Origin: Heligmosomoides polygyrus polygyrus
Lineage: Eukaryota > Nematoda > Chromadorea > Rhabditida > Heligmosomidae
Reading direction: 5' to 3'
NCBI GenBank assembly: GCA_947396885.1
Contig: OX377206.1
Span: 3,747,634 to 3,811,633 of the forward strand
Length of the DNA stretch: 64,000 nucleotides
Position 1 is the first letter of the stretch. Each line of letters begins with the position of its first letter. Made by a program: the position numbers and the translations under genes. Shown here in pieces: positions 54,682-64,000 of the stretch. The notes under the pieces were generated by a model. It saw nothing but the letters and a program-made list of their open reading frames with translations, ran no database searches and was not told the origin of the DNA.

Positions 54682-55645
54682 CCAGGGAATGCCGTCAGCT
54701 TCCCATGGAACTTCGGGATGAGACCTATATCACGTGAAAGAGCTCGAGACGCTGATCACAGATATGCTAGACCAAATTTGCTAAATGGATCTCCTAAGCG
54801 AGTTATGGCCGGCGGAAGCCGCCGTGTCTTCCATGTGTTAGGCGCGCTCAATGGGCGCAGTATCGCGCGGTAATCAGCGGTTCGGCTATTAGCGCCGCCA
54901 GCAGCGGCGGCGGCGCAGTGGTAGGGTGCTCGCTTCACAGGATTGAGGTCATTGGTTCGGTTCCCGTCGCTGACGGCTTTTTTTGCATTTTGTAACTTAT
55001 CTTCGACGAGGACCTATAATTCCCTTTTTAGCACATTTTTGAGCGAACGGCTGATGGCGACTTGCATTTACGTCTATTTGAAGACGGAAACGTGTTTCAG
55101 GTAAAACGTTTTATTCATGACGTGAAGCAAGTCAAAAATTCAAAGCAAAGCAGAAATAAAAAGTAAAAATAAAATCGAAAATCAACAAAACTTAATAAAC
55201 ATAATAAAAAAGAAAAGGCACTAGTTAAAAGTTCCGACTCCACCGACACGACTTCGGTCGAAAAAATTTTTTTCGCTGAAACTTCGTCTAGGGGGGGGGG
55301 GGGGGTTATTTGGGGTGCTGATCACGAATCTGACATCCGTTTTTTCACGATTCGGTCGGAGACCACCTATACCGTTACTACGACCGTTCGACCGAAGTTG
55401 TGTCTGTGGAGTCGGAACTTTTAACTGGTACCAAAGTAAAATAAAATCAAAAATCAACAAAACTTAATCAAGATAATTAAACGTATTGAATAGATATTTG
55501 ATCTTAGTTTACTTTGGTACCAGTTAAAAGTTCCGACTCCACAGACACAACTTCGGTCGAACGGTCGTAGTAACGGTATGGGTGGTCTCCGACCGAATCG
55601 TGAAAAACGGATGTCAGATTCGTGATCAGCACCCCAAAATAACCC
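54682..55645. mobile_element. Modular CCAGGGAATGCC element, left part, cut by assembly gap
   Basis: TAA (54679-54681) then CCAGGGAATGCCGTCAGC, matching the arm of 19209-20671 for about 500 bases. The tRNA-like block is at 54912-54966 (GGCGCAGTGGTAGGGTGC and GGTTCGGTTCCCG). The later part has the AAAACGTTTTATTCATGACG sequence and inverted GGTGCTGATCACGAATCTGA blocks at 55312 and 55608, with a G run at 55290-55303. The right end is lost in the gap. Confidence 0.6.
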
Positions 55646-55845
55646 NNNNNNNNNNNNNNNNNNNNNNNNNNNNNNNNNNNNNNNNNNNNNNNNNNNNNNN
55701 NNNNNNNNNNNNNNNNNNNNNNNNNNNNNNNNNNNNNNNNNNNNNNNNNNNNNNNNNNNNNNNNNNNNNNNNNNNNNNNNNNNNNNNNNNNNNNNNNNNN
55801 NNNNNNNNNNNNNNNNNNNNNNNNNNNNNNNNNNNNNNNNNNNNN
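55646..55845. other. Assembly gap of 200 N
   Basis: Exactly 200 unknown bases, which suggests a fixed-size scaffolding gap. It separates the CCAGGGAA element from the left edge of segment C, so the order and spacing across it are not proven by sequence. Frames reported across it are meaningless. Confidence 1.
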
Positions 55846-56971
55846 TCCTTTTCATTTTAAAATTTGGTTGTTCAGGAAGGCGGAGACGGAATGCATGGCT
55901 CATCCCAGGTGGTCCTTATTTCAACGGTTTTGCTTAGACTTGTTTAAAATAATACCCGACAGCATACATGACTCGTGAGTATATGGTAGTTCGTGAACAA
56001 TCTCTGCGAAAGATGAGAAGAATCCTAAATTTTCTCACAATTTTTGGTGGGTTTTTGGCAGTCCGGCGTCAATCTTTGCACTCAGTTTTTTTTTTTTTTG
56101 TAAACGCCTAAGATAGTTGGGTTTGTTGGGGTATGGATAATAGCATGATTCCGATAGCGAACGTAAAGCATAAAGGGACAATAAAGGGCAGAGGCCGGCG
56201 TTAATTAATTTCTTTGAGAATGCGCCACGCATTCTACTCCCACGGAACGTTATGGATGCAATTTGTGAGGGTATTTGATCTTAACAGTGGTTGCGGTGGC
56301 TAGTCAATAAAGAAGTTAGTGTCTTATCCTTTCTATACAATTCTTATACCAATACACCTACTCAGGAGTGATGGAATGAGAAGGAAGCAACAACATCGGT
56401 TCTAGGCAGCCCCCTCTAACCAGGATTGCCTCCTGACCTGGGGCTGATCAATCTTTCACAGATGCGACAGGCAGATGCGACCCTAGTTAGGAGATTCGCT
56501 TCATCACCACCTCCCTCGAAATTCTCTGGGCATTCTGATACCACAAAGCGAACACTGGCTCCTTCAAGAGAGTCAGGCTAGGTGATGACGGCACAAATCC
56601 CCATTCATTCCCCCCCCCCCCCCCCACCACCACCTCGAACCGGGTTTGAACTCATTTCAGCTCCCTGATACTACATTACAGTATACCAGGTGTAGCCTGC
56701 GTAGTGTTGACCTGTTGACCTAGTCGTTCATCGATAGACCACCCCGGGGCCGGATCGATAGACCACCCTCATTGTCAGCCGTTGGAGGTGGTATAACACA
56801 GAACGCTCTATTTTAAATTGAATCACCTTCCTTTTCTCATGTTTCTCCCATTTCTTGTCGCTCACGGTGTTTTATATAAATGCATAGAGTCTTATCTATC
56901 CTCTGAAATTCTGTGTTAATTTTTCTTTACGGCCGAATTTTCGACTTTGTCGCCTTCTTCATGGTATAGAT

Positions 56972-57915
56972 GTCGAAAACTTTTGTGAAATTGTTCGCTT
57001 AAACACAATTTCGTCGTATAGAATGATCTTCCTGAAGAAGATAGACCTTTCCCTTCTAATGTCCGCTTTCTGTTTCTGAAGTATAATATGTGCACAATAA
57101 GATAGGTAACGCTTCTGTTACTTACCTTGATGTCATTCTTTAATTACCTTTTTTTCTAAAGATGCAACTCGATCGTGACTATGAAGCAACAACAACAAAC
57201 GCTAAGCTTCGCTCTTGTGTCCTGGAATCCAGAAGTTCACGGATTCTGTATGCGTGAGTCTACATGACCTTTCAATTAGCCTTTATTTTGCCTATAAGGT
57301 CCGGCTTACGAGTAAAGGCTTGGAGTCCTGTGAGAGTGATCGTTTTCTAGACAATTCCAGTGGAGCGTCCACATTTCTGAATGTTTCCCATTTCAACCTC
57401 CTGCTCAGTCCACTATAGAATCTCTTGAAAATTATCTCCGGCAAGTATACAATTATACCGTAACAGAGTCTTTGCTATTCAATTGACTTATCCCTTCGTG
57501 ACGAGCGGGTGCTGGTAATCTGTAGGGATTTATACCGGATTTTGCTTAGAACTGACCTTTCTCGTATTCCGGAGACGTCTGCGGGGTCTTAAAAACAACT
57601 AAGAACGTCTTTTTTGACTCGAAAGTTTGCTGACGCACCGAAAAGCTCAATGTAAATGTATGTACGTCTGTCCATGCAAGCTCTGATTCATATCCGTTCT
57701 CTTCTTTGCTGCATGTTTCTTTGCCTTTTCTTTTCTTTTCTTTTTTTTTGCTTTTCTTGCTCCCAATCGGCAGAGGTGGTATCTCGCCGTCGTGCATGGC
57801 TTTGTACCTGGTGTTTATATGCTTCTCACGTCGGCTGTGCTCTCAATAGCTTTACTTATTTGTCGACTTCTACAACAAGGGAAAGTCCGACTTCTCCAGC
57901 TGATGATGTCTTAAA
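56972..57915 (+). other. Exon-like module (copy C)
   Basis: Collinear with 5626-6570. The ATG-led stretch reads MQLDRDYEATTTNAKLRSC. The hydrophobic tail ends at a stop near 57913. Several amino-acid changes against A and B speak against constraint. Confidence 0.25.
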
Positions 57916-57938
57916 AAATAACTGATTGGTTCCATTCC

Positions 57939-58175
57939 TCTTCTTCTTCTTCAGCGTTTGTCCCGCTTCATGGCGGGGTCCGCTATTCTGGTGCCATGTG
58001 GCCATCTTTCCCGATCCCGTGCTAGATCAGGGTGGTAAGCCACTTTCCAGACACTTCGAAGTTAAGGCCTAACTTACGGACGCTGTCTTCCTTTCCACCC
58101 AGAACGTGGCCGTACCATCTCGCATCTTGTCAGCTATCGGCGCGACACCGAACTTCTGCCGAATAGCTTCGGCCT
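57939..58175 (-). pseudogene. RTE 3'-end relic (copy C)
   Basis: Same relic as 6585-6835, with the TTC microsatellite at its left edge. Confidence 0.7.
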
Positions 58176-58524
58176 TTGAGGAGAGATTTCCAAAATTTGT
58201 CTGACTACAATGTGAATTGGGTCGGATCTTAGAAGTACCTCAAACTTGGGTAATTAAACCATCATTCAGTTGGTTCCATCATTCTATCAACGAGATATTT
58301 TTTCATGTTGTGTACACGTGATATGGACGAGTAAAGCAGTAGAAGAAAAAGCAATAAGCACTATTGGAATTCAGTTAGTCACAAAACAAGTACTAGAACG
58401 TATAGTAGAAGCTATCCGTGGCACCTTTCACGCAGGATTTATAGGGTCTGCTCACTCTTTCAAATCTCTTCATAGCGCATAGGCAATGTCTTATCACTGC
58501 AGCGTATCTATAGTTATGCTCTCG
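58176..58524. other. Segment C spacer
   Basis: Counterpart of 6836-7159. No feature was seen. Confidence 0.35.
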
Positions 58525-59055
58525 ATTTTTTTCGAATATTCAAGTGGTTTCGAATGCTTACAAATTTCGAATATTCGTAGTAGGATATATTAGAAAATTG
58601 CGGTTTTTCTGAACAGTCTTATTCGAATACATTCGAAAAAAGTGATTTTGTGAATATTCGAATTCGAATGCATTCGAAAAGACGGTTTTCGATTACTCGA
58701 ATTCGAATATGTTTGAAAAGCGCGATTTTTGAATATTCGAAATCGAATACGTTCGAAAAGCGCGATATTCCGAATATTCGAACTTGAATATTGACTTGAA
58801 TAATTGAATTCGTATCCAGTAAATTTTATCTAGATCCAATGAGTTTTCAAATCGTTAAGTAGATTTACGTGTAGAAAGACGATACCAAAAAGTGCGTACT
58901 ATAGATGTGCTCTTGAAATTTTTTCGAGTATTGAAATAGTTTCAAGTGCTCACAAATTTCGAATATTCGAATTCGATTGTATTCGAAAAACGCGATTTTT
59001 ACATGCTCGAATTCGAGTATTCGAAATCGAATGAAAATCATTCGATTACCCATTC
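58525..59055. repeat. TTCGAA-rich arm, left (copy C)
   Basis: Counterpart of 7160-7700, full length, closer to A than to the shortened B in its first half. Confidence 0.65.
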
Positions 59056-59497
59056 GAGTAGGTCAATTCCAGCATAGCCATAAGCGTTTCCAACTCAGAC
59101 AATTAAGGCTGTCCAACACAGGCAGCTGTGATGGTAGGAAAACCAAAGTGTCCCCATGACTTACCCATCCTTTTATCACTATGGCGTTCAACAGCTCAGC
59201 ATTGACTAAACCTAATATCTTTTGACCACTGCTGAAAAATGGCCGCTTTAAAGTTGGTAGAAAGTCCTAAAGCATCCTGGATGCTGGAACAAAGTGCGAA
59301 CCCATGTTGTTGGTCTTAATGAGCGCACTGGAATTAACAATTTTGCTTGGCAGAATGCTTGAAACGCCTTTTTTAGCCATGAATATAGGTGCTAATAAAG
59401 AGGAGCTGATATGCTTGCTGACCTTAGATGTATTTTTTAGCCAAACATTTTAGTTGATTTCCGATCGAAAATAAAACAGTTTCATCTCCTTCAAATA
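59056..59497. other. Segment C spacer
   Basis: Counterpart of 7701-8158. No feature was seen. Confidence 0.35.
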
Positions 59498-60424
59498 CAA
59501 TACCGCCCGCGCCGCGCGGGAAAAAGACGGTTTGTGACGGAAAAATCCGTCGCATCCTCATAACTTCTTCAATTTTGAGTTGTTTAAAAAACTGTTTACT
59601 CCGTTCGATTTGTCTCTTCGAGATCTACACAAACATATATAAAACTTTACCAGACCACCCTTTTTCGCCGTGGGTGACCTAAGAAGATAACCGCAGCACG
59701 CCTTTGCGATTAGAGCACCTTATTTTCCAGGAAGTGCATGTGACGTGCAGTGTTTTCGGAGCATCTCAAGTATGGCGTACGTTGCCAGTGCGCTGCCATC
59801 CCTGGAATGCGTCGAGAGTGCGCCGTGCACAATGCATATAGGATCGAACCTATCAATCGAATGGGCGTAAGCGTGTTCACTCCATGTCTATCTTCCCTTA
59901 CTGGAGAATGTAAAGCCTTTAAGTCTATCTCGAACCGTTTGGAGAGTTTTATCAGCAATTTCCAGCCACCGTACTCGAGAATCGCTCCAATCTGTCCCGG
60001 GAGACTTGGGTATGCGCCGTGTGCAATGTATATAGAGATGAACCTATCAATCGAGTGGGTTCGGCAGCTGGTGGAGGGAGCGTTTGGGGAGTTCTATCAT
60101 AAATTTACAGCCGCCCACTGAGGAATTGCTCTAAAGTTGTACAGTTAGCCTCTGGCATGCGCCGTGAACAATGCGTATAGAATCGAACGCACATCGCACT
60201 CTCGAAGCATTCCAGGTATGACAGAGCACTGACAACGCACGCCATGCTTGAGATACTCCAAAAACACTGCACGTCCTGGAAAATAAGGTGCTCTCATCGC
60301 AAAAGCGTGCTGCGGTTATTTTTTAGGCCACCCACGGCGAAAACCCGGTGGTCTGGTAAAGTTTTATATACGTTTGTGTAGACCTTGAAGAGACAAATCG
60401 AACGGTACTAACAGCTTTTTAAAC
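59498..60424. mobile_element. Foldback element (copy C), right arm deleted
   Basis: It begins CAATACCGCCCGCG and keeps the left arm and core, but after ACTAACAGCTTTTTAAAC it jumps to flanking sequence (CTGTAAATGTTAAG), losing about 130 bp that includes the outer right terminus. Confidence 0.75.
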
Positions 60425-60829
60425 CTGTAAATGTTAAGAAACTGTGCCACTTTTGACGACATGAAATGGCTTCAACAGAGACCAGAAATTACTCGTTCGC
60501 CCACGTTTCCGGCAAAACGCTGCTGAATCTTGTTCCAAAATACATGTTCAGGCTTCAGTAGCTTACCTCACAATCCTAAAATAGAAGTTGATATATTTGG
60601 ATGAATGCGCAAGGTAAACGGGAAAACAGCGATATTTCGTCTCAGATCGAGTTGCAGCTCACATGTGCGTTCGACATGTGGCTTAGACGTGCTATAGACT
60701 CATTTAGTTGTCTTTAGATAGGGAGTTCAGACGTTCTGAAGGAATTCCTCCATATGTTTCATGAATATTCTGAAAAAAATCTTGACTTGAAGTCATATTC
60801 ATGTCGAGGATGATGTAAACATCAAAGTG

Positions 60830-61018
60830 CAGTATAGCTGTGCTCGAATGACCTATTCGAATAGTTAATCAAATGATTTTCATTCGAATTTGAGTATTCG
60901 AATTTGACTGTTCAAAAAATCGCGTTCTTCGAATATATTCGAAATTCGAATGCTCGAAAATTGCGGGTATTCGAAACCATTCGAAAATTCAAAAACTTTG
61001 CGAGAGCACAGCTATAAA
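60830..61018. repeat. TTCGAA-rich arm, right (copy C)
   Basis: Counterpart of 9640-9856, nearly the same as copy B. Confidence 0.6.
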
Positions 61019-61959
61019 ATGCAGCCCTCTCCTCCTTTTTTCAAATATTGCAGCGAGGCATTGTATAGCGAATGTCCATGGGAATCACTTTTCCTAGATG
61101 AGACATAAAATCTGCTTTTGCATATATTGTTTACGTTAATTTGGCAAACAGTAAAAGACCATCTCTGCAGGAATTCCCACTAAATGTTCCGATTTGCCTC
61201 CAGAATTTTTTTGAATTTTGAATTTTTTGCTTCATTTTTCGTAGACCTCGCTTTATTTGACCGGTTTCACGTCGACATTTACACGTGGGGAACTCACTGC
61301 ATCGCCTCCTTCGCTTGTGCTGTGCCTCTGTGCTTAAATGTATAATTAGAAACATCGCTTTGAGTTACATAAAACAGCTCTGACGTCGTTGTAGAAGGTG
61401 GCTGTCCTTTCTTCACGAGACGCATACGGAACTCGCCGTCGCTAGCATGTTGATGATGGTTTCACTGAATTCATGTGGTTTTCGTTGAAGCATTGTAGCT
61501 ATCGCTTCTGGAGGTCGTCGTCGTCATCTCTGCAATTCTTGAAAAACTCCCTTCATTGGTGGAGGTTCGTAATGAAGTGTAGCGGCTTTTCATAAATTCT
61601 CGGAAAATTTCTCTGGGAAGAGTATGCTACGGCCTCAATTCCCCAATGTCAGGAAGATTTGGCTTGAACACAGTTCTAGCCATTGCCGCATGTCATATGA
61701 GTTTCGTAAAGTTTGCTGCTCTTCCAGTTGCCTTCGCGAATCCAATCTGCGTGCAGACATCGCTGCCAAATCTGAAATGCTTCATTCATTTTTCATTATT
61801 TACCGAACCAACTGGATAGAGGGAGCATTTTGATGTAGTTATTTCCTGCCCCAATCATCCGCCCAGTGCACAGTATGTATATACCTCCTTTCTTGATGTT
61901 TGCAGTGTGTTTGGATCACTTCTTCAATTTCAAAGGGACACCTGACGATGAACTCACTA
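61019..61959. other. Segment C sequence, unassigned
   Basis: Counterpart of 40393-41330 with few changes. No coding feature is supported. Confidence 0.35.
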
Positions 61960-62369
61960 TCTAGTTATTTATGATGACCTTAGCGCTGGCTGACTACTAC
62001 TGCCATATTTACTTGTTGACAAGTGAATACCACAGTAGTAGCCGACGGCGGAAACCCGGTCTGAATTATACACAGACGGTGAAACCGGAATTTTTCGAGG
62101 AATTCGAGACCTTTTAAGATTGGAAAAATTAGGTTTTCCTGGTGCAATTTGCTGAATATGTTGAAAGTGCGATTGCGCGAAGATGCGCAACAGTTCAAAT
62201 TCTGCGCGCCAGAAATTTTGCGCGCTAACCTCCCAAAAAGTTTTAAATTCTGCAACAGTGACCTGCCAAATCTGGATCCTTACGAGAATAGGGCAAATGA
62301 TTAAAATCTGGAGCGAAAAATTCAAACTTTAGCGCCTGAAATTCGAAATCTTGGCGAAGATAGCGGGAA
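61960..62369 (+). mobile_element. R1 dispersed repeat (copy C)
   Basis: The hairpin and CAGACGGTGAAACCGG block are as in B, then a short stretch (62173-62215) differs from B and B's 41545-41710 part is missing. The satellite leader follows. Confidence 0.6.
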
Positions 62370-62553
62370 AATTTGAATTTCGGCGCGCAAAATTCGAATT
62401 CGAAACCTTCCGCACTAGCGCGAAAATTTTGAATTTTGGCGCGCAAAATTCGAATTCGAAATCTCCCGCACTAGCGCGAAAATTTAATTTTGGCGCGCAA
62501 AATTCGAATTCGAAACCTCCCGCACTAGCGCGAAAATTTTGAATTTTGGCGCT
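62370..62553. repeat. 56-bp satellite, about 3 monomers (copy C)
   Basis: Same units and same outer junctions (leader on the left, GCTCCGGTTTCGGGG on the right) as the 5.8 kb array in B. Confidence 0.95.
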
Positions 62554-63221
62554 CCGGTTTCGGGGATTTGCCTATCCGTTTTGTTGTTCGTTACTTGGTG
62601 GTTTTTGGGCCGGATAACGAACAACGAATTGGTCGAATTCTAGGTTTGCACGTGGTGGTGGACTACGTAGACGATCGATTACGATCGCAAGAGCTGTTGT
62701 TAGAAACAACGAAGGTCGTTCGCATCCAGAAAGGTTAGTAGGGGTTTTCCCGTTTCCTCTTGGGAACTGGTTACATAGTTTTAAAGATACCTAAGATATC
62801 ATTCGAGAGATGCTAAACCTGTATCATACATCTATGTGACTTTCTAGGCATGGGGTTCTTCATTCATTTCAAGTCATGTGCCGACCAAGAATGCATACAA
62901 ACTGCTATTAGCGATCGTTAGAAGCGGAGTGCTTGGCGCAACCTAGGAATAATTTTTACCGCCGGTCTTTGGGTAGTATCATTTTGGTTAAACGATTACA
63001 GTGCGTGCAATTTGATTGCATGCGGTGAAGGTTCTTTTAGCCACATGATGTTGTGAACCATCGAACAAATACCGCAGTACAGCAATGAATGCGTGCAATA
63101 GGGAAATGGGTTAATCCAGACACATAGAGCGACTTCTTCATTAAAAATCTTACCGGTGCAACCAACTACACTAAATAAACTTCTCATTACGAGTACTGCA
63201 AGACATGCGGATTCGTTCTAG
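62554..63221. other. Post-satellite sequence of segment C
   Basis: Nearly identical to 47703-48372. No supported gene. Confidence 0.4.
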
Positions 63222-63234
63222 TATGTGAGTTTCC

Positions 63235-63530
63235 ACGGGCGCGTGTAGCGCAGTCGGAGGAGGCGCCGACTGTCGCCTGCACCCGATACCAGGTTTCTGG
63301 TTCGGATTTCCCGCTCAGGCCAACCAAGCCCTCCATCCCTCCGGGGTCGGTGAATTGGTACCAGACTTGTCTCTGAAGGATAAAGCGCTGACTTGGTCAT
63401 TGGCTGACCACCGCAAGTCATTGTATGGCCAAATACGCATTCATATCGCCTCCACGACATCCCGTAGAAGTAGTATGCGCTGGCGCATCCCAAAAAGGGT
63501 TTGAGTAACGCCGTCCTCTATCCTTATCCT
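63235..63530 (+). repeat. tRNA-derived SINE (296 bp), copy C
   Basis: TATGTGAGTTTCC at 63222-63234 and 63531-63543. Same insertion as 48386-48681, so it predates the B/C split. Confidence 0.88.
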
Positions 63531-63814
63531 TATGTGAGTTTCCCAGTGAAACTTATCTATTACACAGGAAACCACTCCCTTTAGGAATGCGTCGAATATT
63601 GTTCTCCTGTACTTCTGGATGTCATAGCTGTTTGAGTGTGTGCTTGTGCTAGACAATTGCTTGGAATATACTGCTAAACAAGCCCATAGAAAGTTAGTGT
63701 TTATCCATCCAAGATAACTCCGAGTTCAACTATCTTGGATATTCAGATGCTATCGAGCAGCAACAAAAATAACGGTTCTTACTATGGTGTTAAATCAAGA
63801 TTATTGAGGGTGAT

Positions 63815-64000
63815 GATAAAGGACGGCGTTACTCAATCTTTTTTGGGATACGAAACGCATCTACTACTAAAGGATGTCGTGGAGGCGATTCGAATGCGTA
63901 TTTGGTCATACGATGATTTGCCATGGCCAGCTGCTGAACAGATCAACGCTTTATCCTTCTCAGACAAGTCCGGTACCAATCTTCGAGGGATGGAAGGCTT
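63815..64000 (-). repeat. tRNA-derived SINE, minus strand, cut by window edge
   Basis: Counterpart of 48966-49240; only the tail and part of the body are inside the window. Confidence 0.7.

Larger units (their letters stand above)
55846..64000. repeat. Segment C of the triplicated region
   Basis: Collinear with B from about 33500 on, without the SINE at 33938, without the hAT-like element (empty site 56964-56971), with a deleted right foldback arm (about 60424), and with only about 3 satellite monomers. It runs off the right edge. Confidence 0.85.

Noticed and set aside
55454..55903. 149-codon minus-strand frame and 92-codon plus-strand frame
   Set aside because: Both cross the 200-N assembly gap; the open frame is an artefact.

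Overview
The window is 64 kb of animal genomic DNA made almost entirely of mobile elements, their relics, and repeats. No confident host gene was found. A nematode, perhaps a strongylid, is my best guess. The grounds are a BEL/Pao LTR retrotransposon, an RTE-clade LINE, a Tc1-like element, MITE-type and foldback elements, and AT-rich DNA with nematode-like intron ends. That assignment is inference, because no diagnostic host gene is present. There are no operons, ribosome binding sites, bacterial terminators or CRISPR arrays.

Layout. 1-4006 (-): a BEL/Pao Gag-Pol, open across the left edge, with one frameshift near its N-terminus. About 5.2-12.1 kb is copy A of a segment that recurs as copy B (33.5-49.2 kb) and copy C (55.8-64.0 kb). 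Each copy has the same order: an exon-like module, an RTE 3' relic, TTCGAA-rich arms, a 1.03 kb foldback element, a second TTCGAA arm, then a dispersed repeat here called R1. In B, R1 carries about 104 tandem monomers of 56 bp (5.8 kb). In C the same spot holds about 3 monomers. B also has a SINE that is absent from C, and a 1.4 kb hAT-like element whose exact empty site is in C. Downstream of the satellite, B and C are nearly identical. A 200-N assembly gap lies at the left edge of C, so B and C could be recent duplicates or two haplotypes placed in tandem.

Between the copies (12-33 kb and 49-55 kb) lie further R1 copies, two modular palindromic elements with CCAGGGAA ends and tRNA-like A/B boxes, a Tc1-like element split by one of them, and a 5'-truncated RTE with an 813-codon ORF and a 14-bp target duplication. 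There is also a tRNA-derived SINE family, several RTE-like relics fused to half foldback elements, and hAT-like ends.

The observations most worth following are these: the satellite inside R1, with its copy-number difference between near-identical segments and a TTTCGCGC (E2F-like) octamer in each monomer; a nested hairpin with an apparent compensatory change shared by R1 and a second repeat family; and DNA-transposon-like palindromes carrying Pol III-type boxes. All coordinates and alignments were made by eye. Boundaries given without a target duplication are approximate.
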